A stretch of 64,000 bases of DNA from Nitrospirota bacterium (GTDB lineage: Bacteria; JACPQY01), in assembly GCA_016190245.1 (NCBI GenBank), contig JACPQY010000011.1, positions 89,740 through 153,739 of the forward strand, in the 5' to 3' direction. Made by a program: the position numbers and the translations under genes. Position 1 is the stretch's first letter, and the number at the start of each line of letters is the position of its first letter. Of this stretch, positions 51,964 through 60,561 are shown in pieces. The notes beneath the pieces are model-generated. The model was not told the DNA's origin. It made no database searches and was given only the letters and a program-made list of their open reading frames with translations.

Positions 51964-52815
51964 CTATTCGGGGATGCCGGCTTCCGGTTCCAGCCAGACG
52001 GACAGAGGAAGATGGATCTCCGTTTCCGTTTCGGCCGTTCCTGCCGCGGTCTTCCACAGTGCGAATACGGCAAACACCAGCCTCTCATAGGGCGTGACCG
52101 CCGTGGGAGAGGGTGTACCCCAGTATCCATAGGTCAGAAGCCGACGGGGCCGTGGTCGCAGCTTGGACAATAGAGCGAGGGCCCCGCGGACATTGAACAC
52201 CACATAGTTGGCGCGTTCCACTTCGCCCTGGATCCCGTCAAAACGGATCCACTGGAAGCTCTTCGAGAAATCGTTGGTCCCTCGCCTCTCGGTAAGACGC
52301 ATCGAAAGGATCAGCACCCCCTCATTGGAAACGTGCTGCCAGCAGCGATGAATAATTCGGTCGGTCTCAAGGTTCCAGTCCGCGCAACTCAGGCTGAACA
52401 CCGTGTCGAAGGAGCTTCGTGGCAGATTCCCCAAGCGCAGAACATCCCCACACACAAAGGACACCGGCATGGAGTATTCTGATGCCCTTCGTCTGGCCTC
52501 TTCAATGGCCGGACCGTTGATGTCCACTCCCACATAGCTGGAGACGGGGTACTTCTCGGCCAGAGCGAGCGCCAGCCCTCCCGCTGCACAACCCACATCC
52601 AGAACGTTGCCAAAAGTCCCTCCGCCCCCCCCGACCCTCTCCAGCACCCATCGCTCAGAAGGATAGAAGTCATCCCATCTCCGCCGGTGGGTGGCGTAGT
52701 ACTCGGCTATCCGGTCCGTCCCATAGGAGAGGTTTCTCACGGCCGACCCATCCGGGTCGGGACCGGAGATCCGCTGCTCATCGAGCGGACCCCTCTCGAC
52801 CTTCGAGCGCATCAT
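51964..52815 (-). CDS. Class I SAM-dependent methyltransferase
   Basis: 283 residues. The ATG overlaps the stop of the SPASM radical SAM gene by 4 bp, which fixes the start; upstream frame lacks family-like sequence. Motif I is NVLDVGCAAGGLALALAEKY; YVGVDINGPAIEEARRRA, FVCGDVLRLGNLPRSSFDTVFSLSCADWNLETDRII follow. The Gly-rich linker before motif I carries an eight-G run. It probably acts on the product of, or together with, the coupled radical SAM enzyme. Confidence 0.84.
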   Translation of the reverse strand: MMRSKVERGPLDEQRISGPDPDGSAVRNLSYGTDRIAEYYATHRRRWDDFYPSERWVLERVGGGGGTFGNVLDVGCAAGGLALALAEKYPVSSYVGVDINGPAIEEARRRASEYSMPVSFVCGDVLRLGNLPRSSFDTVFSLSCADWNLETDRIIHRCWQHVSNEGVLILSMRLTERRGTNDFSKSFQWIRFDGIQGEVERANYVVFNVRGALALLSKLRPRPRRLLTYGYWGTPSPTAVTPYERLVFAVFALWKTAAGTAETETEIHLPLSVWLEPEAGIPE

Positions 52816-53804
52816 GGAGGAAGAGGGGTGCCCGCTCGGAGCTTGCCGACCTCCGACGCCCTGTGTGAACACTTTGAACAGGGGTCCACTTCGTGCGCCC
52901 TCCCGGCTCGGTGCAGACGTCGAAACTCCCGGGCACGTTCGCCCAACCACGCCTCCTTGATGCTCATCTCGGGAAATCGCCCGAATCCGTTGAACTGGTA
53001 GTGCCTGGGACTCTTGTTCATGTAGGGGCACAGGAGGATCATTCCATCCCACGTCACCGTCAGTCGCTGCCAGAGGCAAGGGCACGCCCAGTCCGACGCG
53101 CCGACGTCCGCCGGGGACCGTTCATCCCTCAGATCCAAGCAGGTCACCTGGTCGGCGATCGGACTCCAGAACTCGACATATCGCTCGACATCGAGGCCCG
53201 GGACCTTGACCGACTGGAGGCGGATCTGCGGCCAGGAAACGCCCTTTCGCTTTCGGATTTCGCGCAGCCTCCGAACATTCCGGACCACCTTCTCGAAGGT
53301 GGCGCCCACCCGATGACTTTCGTAGAACTTCTTCTCGTACCCTTCGAAGGAGACGATGATCCGGTCCAACCCCGCTTCGACGAGCGCCTCGGCAACGTGC
53401 TCCGTGAGCCCCGTCCCGTTGGTGTTGAAGAACACGTCGATCACGCCTTTCTGCTTCGCGTAGGACACCATCTTGGGAAGGTCCTTGTGAAGGAGCGGTT
53501 CCCCCCGGACATTGAACTTGAGCGAGGCTAGACCTTCGCGCGCCCCCTCATCCACGATGGCCTTGCAAAGGTCCGGATCCAGGAACCCGCGGTCATATTC
53601 AAAGTAGGTCGTGGCGCAGAAGGTGCACTTGAGATTGCACACACTCGTCGATTCCAAGTCCAAGTGAAGGGGGAATGGGCCCGGACGATCCAGCGTCGGA
53701 TTCAGAGTCCAAGCCTCGCGATAGCGCCTCACTTCCGGCCGCGAGACGTTGAAGACGGACCCCTCGATCTCCTGAAGGTTTCCGTTGACCGCCAGGCTTG
53801 TCAT
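52812..53804 (-). CDS. Radical SAM protein with SPASM-like C-terminus
   Basis: 330 residues. There is no B12 domain; the iron-sulfur motif C-N-L-K-C-T-F-C is at about residue 57. FNVRGEPLLHKDLPKMVSYAKQKG and FNTNGTGLTEHVAEALVEAGLDRIIVSFEG are standard radical SAM barrel segments. The C-terminal third has further cysteines (WACPCLWQRL, LLCPYMNKS, CSKCSH) that fit a SPASM/twitch auxiliary cluster. Such enzymes oxidise alcohols or modify peptides and sugars. Both ends overlap neighbours by 4 bp. Confidence 0.85.
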   Translation of the reverse strand: MTSLAVNGNLQEIEGSVFNVSRPEVRRYREAWTLNPTLDRPGPFPLHLDLESTSVCNLKCTFCATTYFEYDRGFLDPDLCKAIVDEGAREGLASLKFNVRGEPLLHKDLPKMVSYAKQKGVIDVFFNTNGTGLTEHVAEALVEAGLDRIIVSFEGYEKKFYESHRVGATFEKVVRNVRRLREIRKRKGVSWPQIRLQSVKVPGLDVERYVEFWSPIADQVTCLDLRDERSPADVGASDWACPCLWQRLTVTWDGMILLCPYMNKSPRHYQFNGFGRFPEMSIKEAWLGERAREFRRLHRAGRAHEVDPCSKCSHRASEVGKLRAGTPLPP

Positions 53805-54760
53805 GCTGCCGTGTCCTCGGCCCCGACTTGATAGGACGCCACCATTCGCGCGAGACCGTCCTCCAACATCCAGCGGGGGGACCAAGCGAGCACCCTCCGA
53901 AGCCGACCGATGTCCGCCCAGAAACCCTGCACGTCACCGGGCGTCGGCGGGGCGGAGCGGACGGGATAGCTCCCGGGATCATGCCCACAGCACCGGATCA
54001 GGCGATCAATCAGATCCCCCACCCTGGAGGGCACGCCGGACCCCAGGTTCAAGGTCTGTCCGTCCGAGGCCGGGACCTCCAACGAACGGGCCCACGCCTC
54101 GACCACGTCTCCGACGTAGATCAGATCGCGGACACGGTCCAGAGAACCCTTGACCTCGATCGCGGCTCCACGCAACAGATATGAGAGGTAGATGCCGACC
54201 ATCCCGTGGCGCTGATTGGTGAGGTCCTGGCCGGGTCCATAGACGTTGAACATGCGAAAGATGGTGTATGCCAGTCCCTGTCTGCCGAAGAGGCTTACGT
54301 ACCGCTCGGCCGCCAGCTTCGAGACCCCGTAGAACGATGCCGGAGTACATTCCACGGCCTCGTCGGCGGCTCCGGTCCTTTCCCCGTAGACGCCCATGGT
54401 GCTGGCCAGGATGATCTTTCTCACCCGGGCCTGCCGGGCCCACAGCAGCAGAGCCAGGGTACCCCCTGCGTTCGAGTCAAGATCCCCGGCGGGGTCCAGG
54501 AAGGATCCTTCGCCCGAGGATTGCCCGCCCAGATGGCAAACGATCGTCACGCCGAAGGAGTCCAACGGGCGCAGATCGGAGCGTGCGCCAAGGCGCATCG
54601 AAATGAGAGGCACGTTGCCTGGCACATTCTTCCGCCTCCCTGTGCTGAGGTCATCCAGGATGACGACCGAGTGGCCTTCCTCGAGGAGTCGAGCTACCAG
54701 GTGTGACCCGATGAAACCTGCGCCCCCCGTTACCAGGCAGGTCTCGCGCCTATGCGGCAA
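53801..54760 (-). CDS. NAD-dependent sugar-nucleotide epimerase/dehydratase
   Basis: 319 residues from a TTG that is preceded at 8 bp by AAAGGAGGG; an ATG eight codons upstream (54784) has no ribosome-binding site. TCLVTGGAGFIGSHLVARLLEEGHSVVILDDLSTGR is the NAD site, and STMGVYGE with Y-G-V-S-K carry the catalytic residues of extended SDRs of the GalE/RmlB type. FRMFNVYGPGQD and YVGDVVEAWARSLE follow. Known role: epimerises or dehydrates NDP-hexoses. It ends with a 4-bp overlap with the radical SAM gene. Confidence 0.86.
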   Translation of the reverse strand: MPHRRETCLVTGGAGFIGSHLVARLLEEGHSVVILDDLSTGRRKNVPGNVPLISMRLGARSDLRPLDSFGVTIVCHLGGQSSGEGSFLDPAGDLDSNAGGTLALLLWARQARVRKIILASTMGVYGERTGAADEAVECTPASFYGVSKLAAERYVSLFGRQGLAYTIFRMFNVYGPGQDLTNQRHGMVGIYLSYLLRGAAIEVKGSLDRVRDLIYVGDVVEAWARSLEVPASDGQTLNLGSGVPSRVGDLIDRLIRCCGHDPGSYPVRSAPPTPGDVQGFWADIGRLRRVLAWSPRWMLEDGLARMVASYQVGAEDTAA

Positions 54761-56654
54761 CGACGGACCCTCCTTTCCGGTCATCCAAGCACTGCCGGAG
54801 GGCGTCGACAAAGCGATGCATCACGGGAATTGGCACCGCGGAGACGCGGATGCATCTTGCCAAGGGCCCTTGCCGGAAGCCGCTGCGAACCAGGAACCCT
54901 CGTTCGCGGAGGTCTTCGGTCAGCCTTTTCGCGCCCCAATCCCCCGCGTCGATCAACGAGAAGTTGGCCGCGGTGGGATAGGTGCGAAGACCCCAACGTG
55001 CGCACTCGGATTCCAGATAGGTCTTGCCCGCCAGCACGCTCGCGACGCCCTCCCGAACGATCGCCGGATGGTCCAGCAGGTACTCCGCCCATGAGAGCGC
55101 CACGGAATGAGATTCGTAGCCGAACCGGAGAGCGGATGCGGAGGGTGCGATCGGGGGCGAAGCCGCGAGGAAACCCGCCCGGAGCCCCGGCATTCCGAAT
55201 GCCTTGGAAAAAGTCCGACAGACGAGAAGGTTGTCAAAACGATCGAGATCCGGCAACACTGTTTCCAAGCAGAACAGGAAATACGCTTCATCCGCCAGCA
55301 CGGCCACACCCATCCGCCCGGCCACCTCGAGAATCGATCGCAGCCGGTCCGCCGAGAGCACTGCACCCGTGGGGCTGTTGGGATTGGCCAGGACGAGCAG
55401 GCGGGGTCTCCGTTCCAAGGTGGCCCTTATGGCCGTTTCGTCCACGCCCATGTCTTCTCCGTGCGGGATAGGAACGGGGCGCACCCGGAAAAGGTCTGCG
55501 TACACCCCCACCATCGCGTAGGTAGGCTCTAGGAATGCCACGGGGTCCCCCGGCGACACGAACAATTCGAAGGCGTGACGGATGGCCCCCTCGGCACCCT
55601 GGGTCAGCACAATCTGGGAGGGGTTCAGGTTGGGTGCACCGAACAATTCCGACCGGGCAATCTTCTCCTTTAGATTGCGCACATCGGGGTAGGTCTGGAT
55701 GAGCCCGCCGGTGACCAACTCTTTCATTTCCGCAAGCGCGCCATCCGGGATCGAGTAACCGGGCTCATTCCGGTGCAGCCGAACGACTCCCTCCCTCTCG
55801 GACGAGGTGTCCTCGACGCGCCGGATCCGCGCCAGATGGGGGTGCGCCGCCGACGCGGTTGAAACCCGCCGGATCGAGGGCTCATCGCCGCGCGGAGGGT
55901 AAGGAGTTGCCGTCTCGGAGAACCCGTTGGCCCTCAACCAGTACTCCACCTGGGGAATCTGCCACTCGTAGTCCACGTCCAGTCCTCCCCACTGGCAGAG
56001 AGGGAGGATCCTGCGACCCATCCACTTCTGCGGGAGCAGGCCCTCCTCCAAGTGATCCAGACATCGGGGGCGCACGACCGAGACTCCCATGTCCGCAAAC
56101 CAAACGTCCCCTTGAGAATCGCGGTCGCAGCTCAGTCCATCCCCGTGGGGAAACCTGTCGAACGGAATGAACGGATCTAGAAATCCACCGTCTCCAACTT
56201 TGCGCGCCCTCAGAGGGCTCCACATGTTGTAGCGGGAGACCGTCACGACGGAATCGGCATCCGGTCTGAGCCTCAACATTTCGACGGCGCGATCGATCGT
56301 CGAGGCCAAGACCGTCGGGCTGTTGCAGAAGAGAAGGACCACTGCCTCGAAGGGGCCTTCCGCCCCCAGCCGCGAGTCCCGCACTGTCTGAAAGGCATGT
56401 CGGAAGACGTCCTCCCCCAGGGCGGAATCCGTGCAGAGCTCAGGCGGCCGTGCAAGGATCGGCACGCCCATGCGGTCTGCTATCTCCGCGATCCCCGGCG
56501 AATCGGTCGAAACATAAACTCCTTGGACGCACCTCGAGTTCTGGGCGGCAAGGATGGGATACGTCATCATGGGCCGCCCCAACAGAGGGTATGTGTTCTT
56601 CCCCGGAAAACCCTTGCTCCCCCCACGTCCGATCACGATCGCGACGACCATCAC
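54750..56654 (-). CDS. Fusion of CMP-nonulosonate cytidylyltransferase and class I/II aminotransferase
   Basis: 634 residues. The first 245 are a NeuA-type transferase: VVAIVIGRGGSKGFPGKNTYPLLGRPMMTYPI, QGVYVSTDSPGIAEIADRMG and VLLFCNSPTVLASTIDRAV. After a linker, residues about 290-630 are a histidinol-phosphate-aminotransferase-like enzyme: RLHRNEPGYSIP, TQGAEGAIRHAFELFVSPGDPVAFLEPTYAM, LVLANPNSPTGAVL, LADEAYFLF and the PLP lysine in RTFSKAFGMPGLRAGF. Fold-type I catalytic residues are all present. The frame is continuous. The pairing of an activating enzyme with an aminotransferase suggests coupled or shared handling of an amino-sugar. Confidence 0.88.
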   Translation of the reverse strand: MMVVAIVIGRGGSKGFPGKNTYPLLGRPMMTYPILAAQNSRCVQGVYVSTDSPGIAEIADRMGVPILARPPELCTDSALGEDVFRHAFQTVRDSRLGAEGPFEAVVLLFCNSPTVLASTIDRAVEMLRLRPDADSVVTVSRYNMWSPLRARKVGDGGFLDPFIPFDRFPHGDGLSCDRDSQGDVWFADMGVSVVRPRCLDHLEEGLLPQKWMGRRILPLCQWGGLDVDYEWQIPQVEYWLRANGFSETATPYPPRGDEPSIRRVSTASAAHPHLARIRRVEDTSSEREGVVRLHRNEPGYSIPDGALAEMKELVTGGLIQTYPDVRNLKEKIARSELFGAPNLNPSQIVLTQGAEGAIRHAFELFVSPGDPVAFLEPTYAMVGVYADLFRVRPVPIPHGEDMGVDETAIRATLERRPRLLVLANPNSPTGAVLSADRLRSILEVAGRMGVAVLADEAYFLFCLETVLPDLDRFDNLLVCRTFSKAFGMPGLRAGFLAASPPIAPSASALRFGYESHSVALSWAEYLLDHPAIVREGVASVLAGKTYLESECARWGLRTYPTAANFSLIDAGDWGAKRLTEDLRERGFLVRSGFRQGPLARCIRVSAVPIPVMHRFVDALRQCLDDRKGGSVVAA

Positions 56655-56704
56655 TCCTCCTCAGACGCCGACCGAGCGACCCCGGCAGGCCGAAGGTCCC
56701 CTCA

Positions 56705-57427
56705 TTACGATGCTGCCCAAAGCTCGGGCCATCGCGCCGATAGCTCGGCTAGGTCTCGGACCTTGTGGGATCCGTCCACCGGCTCGAAGGGATCGAGGCG
56801 GTCCGGACGAACGCGTGCTACGAAGCGAACTTGAGCCTGAATCGCGCTCTCGAGATCGCCCTGGGAATCGCCGACGTAGAGAACTGAATCGCTCGGACAT
56901 CGGCTCTCGCGAGCGACGAGACTCAGCAGCTCCGCCTTCCCTCTCGGCGCTCCGTAGGTCCCTCGGAAGAAGCGGCTGAGCCCCCGGGCTGCCACGATCT
57001 CCCGCAGCTCTTCTTCCGGCGTTCCGGAAACAATGAAGAGTGGGCAGCGGCCGGAAAAGGCCTCCAGGAACGCCAGTGCACCCTCTACCATGGGACACGT
57101 CAACATCTCCGCCACCACCAGCCTGCTGAATTCGCGCCCCAAAGCTTGGCTCTCGGAATCGCTCAGAGGTCGTCTCAAAATATCCCTGTAAACGAGCTCG
57201 AATTTCTTGTACCGGGAGGTTCCGCCCAGTCTGATGTGCAGAGAAACAATCTGGTCCAGGAACTCCGGGTCGGCTTCAAAGAGTTTCCTGAACGCCCAGG
57301 TCTTGATATCCACGCTCTCAAGGATCACTCCATCGCAGTCCAGCACGACGACCTTCGGCGGCTCCGATCGAGTACCGGCTTCCCTCAAGCGACCGCGGAG
57401 GCTTGATGAGACCATGATTCGTTCCAC
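56705..57427 (-). CDS. HAD-family (phosphoglycolate-phosphatase-like) hydrolase
   Basis: 240 residues. KVVVLDCDGVILESVD contains the nucleophile Asp and the second acid/base Asp; LFIVSGTPEEELREIV and VLYVGDSQGDLESA are motifs II and IV of HAD subfamily IA. An alpha-helical cap lies between. Such enzymes dephosphorylate sugar phosphates. It lies 50 bp upstream of the fusion gene and overlaps the Ldh-type gene by about 40 bp; an alternative start is four codons later. Confidence 0.86.
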   Translation of the reverse strand: MERIMVSSSLRGRLREAGTRSEPPKVVVLDCDGVILESVDIKTWAFRKLFEADPEFLDQIVSLHIRLGGTSRYKKFELVYRDILRRPLSDSESQALGREFSRLVVAEMLTCPMVEGALAFLEAFSGRCPLFIVSGTPEEELREIVAARGLSRFFRGTYGAPRGKAELLSLVARESRCPSDSVLYVGDSQGDLESAIQAQVRFVARVRPDRLDPFEPVDGSHKVRDLAELSARWPELWAAS

Positions 57428-58461
57428 CTCACACCCAGCAATTGACCTGCCTCCAGAACGGATTTCCAGACGGCGTCCGAGACAGGAATACCCTCGCGCA
57501 GCCGCCGTGCCTTCGTTCGCTCCTCGAGCTCCCCAGGCAGCAAAACCTCACCCCGTCCGTCCGCGGGCGCTGAGCTCTTCACGCATTCGCAGAGCACGCG
57601 AACCTGGGCCGCGAATCCGGCCGGATTCTGGAACGCGTTGGGATTCAGGACGGCCATGAATAGCCCGTTTCCGATCTCGTAGTTCTCCCCCTGCACAGCA
57701 AGGGAGCCGGCCCCCGTGAGCAATCCGGCGAGGATCTCCACCAGGAGACAGAGGGCATAACCCTTGTGCCCTCCGAACGGCAGGAGCATTCCACCATCGT
57801 AATAGTCCTCCGGCCGGCGGCTGGGCCGGCCGAGGCGATCGAGAATCCACCCCTCAGGGAGCATTTCACCCTGCTCCCGGGCGAGACGGATCCTCCCCGA
57901 AGCCACGACCGCCGTTGAGAAGTCCATCACCAGCGGCTTCGCCCCTTCGACAGGGACGGCAGCCGCGAAGGGATTCGTGCCGAAGACCGGACGTACCCCA
58001 CCGAAAGGCGCCACTCTTGCCTGTGCGCCCCCCCCGTTCACGAGAGCGAGGGCAAGACAACCGCGAGCCGCCGCCAGAGCCGGGTAGGTGCCCGCGCAAC
58101 CGACGTGCCCGCAATGGAAAACTCCAGCGACCGCCACCTCCACGTTCGACGCCTTCTCGATCAGCCTGTCCGTCACCCATCGGGCCACGACCTGGCCAAA
58201 ACCCCAGCCCCCGTCCACCAGGATCGCGGCGGGGCCCTCGCGCACGAGGGTCGGCACGGCGGACGGTTTCAACTCGCCCGTTCCAATCTGCCGCAGGTAT
58301 TCCGTGACGCGGATGATCCCGTGGGAGTCGTGGCCGGCTAGGTTCGCCTCCACCAGCGATTCCGCCACGATTCGCGCGGTGCTTTCCGCCGCGCCAGAGC
58401 GACAAAAGATCGCCGCCACGAACTCACGCAGGCCCTCGGTATCCCGGACGAGCATGGGCAC
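57385..58461 (-). CDS. Ldh/malate-dehydrogenase-family (type 2) NAD(P) oxidoreductase
   Basis: 358 residues, normal for the family. The catalytic His region EANLAGHDSHGIIRV is intact, as are VAGVFHCGHVGCAGTYPALAAARG, FGTNPFAAAVPV, LPFGGHKGYALCLLVEILAGLLTGAG. These enzymes reduce or oxidise 2-keto/2-hydroxy acids (malate, lactate, ureidoglycolate and similar). In a nonulosonate island it might act on a 2-keto acid sugar, but that is only inference. It is 18 bp from the next gene downstream. Confidence 0.87.
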   Translation of the reverse strand: MPMLVRDTEGLREFVAAIFCRSGAAESTARIVAESLVEANLAGHDSHGIIRVTEYLRQIGTGELKPSAVPTLVREGPAAILVDGGWGFGQVVARWVTDRLIEKASNVEVAVAGVFHCGHVGCAGTYPALAAARGCLALALVNGGGAQARVAPFGGVRPVFGTNPFAAAVPVEGAKPLVMDFSTAVVASGRIRLAREQGEMLPEGWILDRLGRPSRRPEDYYDGGMLLPFGGHKGYALCLLVEILAGLLTGAGSLAVQGENYEIGNGLFMAVLNPNAFQNPAGFAAQVRVLCECVKSSAPADGRGEVLLPGELEERTKARRLREGIPVSDAVWKSVLEAGQLLGVRWNESWSHQASAVA

Positions 58462-58479
58462 ACTCCCTTCGGGCCGGCG

Positions 58480-59409
58480 CTAGCCTGCCTGGCTCCCAAT
58501 GACCGAGGCCTCGATCGGGGGGGCCGTTTCTTCGTAGATCTCCTCCAGACATTCCAGCAATCCCTGGCCGAAGTCGACGCACGGGTTGTTCACCAGCTTC
58601 CTGGCGACCTTCGGCTTGAACGAATACGGCGTGATCCTGTAGTGGCCGGGGAGCAATTCTTCAGCCCGCTCGGCTCCCACCCTCCGCATCTCAATCCTGA
58701 CGTCCTTGCCCACTATGTCGCGGATCATGCGGAGGAGATCCCTGAACCGCATCGGGGATGGACCCGTCAGGATGACGCGCTGATTGCGAAACTCCTCCCG
58801 CAGAACATGCACACTCGAGAGGGCCGCGTCCCTCACGTGAATGTATTCCCTCGTCTCCCCACCGGTACCGTACGCCACCACCCGACGCTCCTGGAGCGCC
58901 TGGCGCAGATACCTTTGCACACTGTTGTACTCGTCCGCTCTCGGCCCGTAGACCGTGCCGTAGCGAAGAATCACATACTCCAGCCCGTACCGGCGTTCGT
59001 ACTCCTCGATATACAGCTCGGCGGCCTGCTTGCTGCATCGATAGAAGGATCCCTCTTCACTGTAGACATAGATGCTGCTGGCGTAGATGAATCTCTTGAC
59101 GCCGGCGAGTCGTGAAGCCTCGAGGGCGAGCACGGTACCCAGCACATTCTGCTCGACCGTCTCCACAGGGTGATCCCGCCCAATCTCCAGATGGGGAATT
59201 CCCGCCATTTGATAGACAACGTGGTGCCCTCGAACCACTTCTCTCAGTTGCTCTGCGCAAAGCAGGTCGCCCTGGACGAAGACCTGGGCAGGGCTGAGGT
59301 GTCGCGTCCGCCTGCGGTCAAAAATGGTCACCTCATGGTCACCTTCCGAAAGCGCATCGGCGAGGTGGCTTCCAATGAATCCGGACCCTCCAAGGACGAG
59401 GATCTTCAC
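58480..59409 (-). CDS. NAD-dependent epimerase/dehydratase
   Basis: 309 residues from a GTG with GGAGGAAAG directly upstream. VKILVLGGSGFIGSHLADALSEGDHEVTIFDRR is the NAD site; YASSIYVYSEEGSFYRCSKQAAELYI carries the Ser and Y-x-x-x-K of extended SDRs; LRYGTVYGPRADEYNSVQRYLRQAL and REYIHVRDAALSSVHVL follow. It is the first gene of the group running leftward to the 676-residue surface-carbohydrate gene (49889-51919). A promoter candidate is nearly 500 bp upstream. Confidence 0.85.
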   Translation of the reverse strand: MKILVLGGSGFIGSHLADALSEGDHEVTIFDRRRTRHLSPAQVFVQGDLLCAEQLREVVRGHHVVYQMAGIPHLEIGRDHPVETVEQNVLGTVLALEASRLAGVKRFIYASSIYVYSEEGSFYRCSKQAAELYIEEYERRYGLEYVILRYGTVYGPRADEYNSVQRYLRQALQERRVVAYGTGGETREYIHVRDAALSSVHVLREEFRNQRVILTGPSPMRFRDLLRMIRDIVGKDVRIEMRRVGAERAEELLPGHYRITPYSFKPKVARKLVNNPCVDFGQGLLECLEEIYEETAPPIEASVIGSQAG

Positions 59410-60457
59410 CTTTCCTCCCCCCCTCGGCGGTTCGCGCGACAACCGGATGAGGAAAATGTTCGAGCGCGGGCGACCTCCATGTCCAATGCCTCCACTCCGA
59501 TCCTCTATCCCGTCAGCCGATATTCATCCATACAAAACCTGTGGAACGGTGTTTCTCTCAAACCCTTCCTCCCCTAGCGGACGGCGGGGCCTCGCAACCC
59601 CACCACCATGCAGGGAAGGACCGAACGCCACGACCGCGAGGCGTACCCCTGCAAACCATCCGGGGAGCCCGTTTCGCTGCAAATGCGCAGAACTCGCCCC
59701 TACCGAGTGGGGCAAGAGATGGTGCCTACCACACCCGCCGGAGTTCAAGACCCCTCTACTCACGCACTACCTTCTTCCCTTCCCGACATGGGGTCGTCAA
59801 ACAAGTCTTCGTCCATCGAGCACCCCACGTCAACAGTAAGCCTCGACCCCAGATCAGAAAGATTACCATATCTAGTAGATGTGTTCATGCTACCCCTATA
59901 TGTGGCCCCCTGTCAAGCTGGGGCGGTCATTAAGTCACTTAACAATTTGACCTTCGGCAGTTACCTATGGGTCTTTAGCCGGAACTCGATGGTCATGGCG
60001 GGAGACGCGCCCGGTGTGCCGACCGGGCTGCACCGGCCACGAGCTTCTCTGGTCAGCCGGAAAGGGGCTAAAGATCGTTCGTGCACTTGCCGAACAATGG
60101 TATGAGCATCGCTGGCTTCAAGCGGCGATGTCTCGATGAGCGCCAGACACGGGGGAACCGTGGGACAACGTCATTGATGAATCCGGCAGGCTTGAACCCG
60201 AGCTTCTCCTGGATGTGGAGAATCTGACCGTGAGAAAGACGCTGCAGCCTCGACGATTCGAACGCTGATGAGTCTAGGAGTGCGTCAGTCACCACAGACA
60301 CGGGGGGTCACGAAAGGCGGTCAGTCTCGCGCCCGCAGTGCCCCGCCTGATTGGGATGATGCCCCGACCCACTACAGCCGCCAATGGGAAGGAATGGCAC
60401 ACCTCCCACTGCCGGGGGCGTGACTGCGGGCTCTTTGTGGAAAGCACAGGCCGCGGC
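59410..60457. other. About 1-kb region without a recognisable gene
   Basis: It separates the minus-strand group from a plus-strand reductase gene. It holds one promoter candidate, a palindrome ATCTA-G-TAGAT (59870-59880), and AT-richer stretches around 59860-59980. A 77-codon minus-strand frame (60068-60301) contains QILHIQEKLGFKPAGFINDVVPRF, which might be a gene remnant, but I cannot identify it. The composition suggests decayed sequence or an insertion scar within the island. Confidence 0.5.
59887..59916 (-). promoter_or_regulatory. Promoter candidate for the epimerase-led group
   Basis: TTGACA, 18-bp spacer, TAGCAT on the minus strand. It resembles the other promoters of the island, but lies about 480 bp before the start codon. 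Confidence 0.35.
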
Positions 60458-60507
60458 TTGACTTGGCCAAGCTCTAGTGGTAAGAATCGCAAAGCTACAA
60501 GATGTAG
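60458..60507 (+). promoter_or_regulatory. Promoter with downstream palindrome (site E)
   Basis: TTGACT, 17-bp spacer, TAAGAA, followed by the palindrome CTACA-AGA-TGTAG (60495-60507) near the start of transcription, about 55 bp ahead of the reductase ATG. The spacing from -35 to the TACAA half-site is 38 bp, equal to that at site B. Confidence 0.45.
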
Positions 60508-60561
60508 TGGTTGCTACCTCCGATTGCTTGTGTGGCAAGAGGATTGGTGAGGCGTGGTGCC

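Noticed and set aside
60068..60301. 77-codon minus-strand frame with a protein-like stretch
   Set aside because: Possibly a gene remnant, but I cannot identify a family, start signal or complete domain; mentioned only within the gap description.
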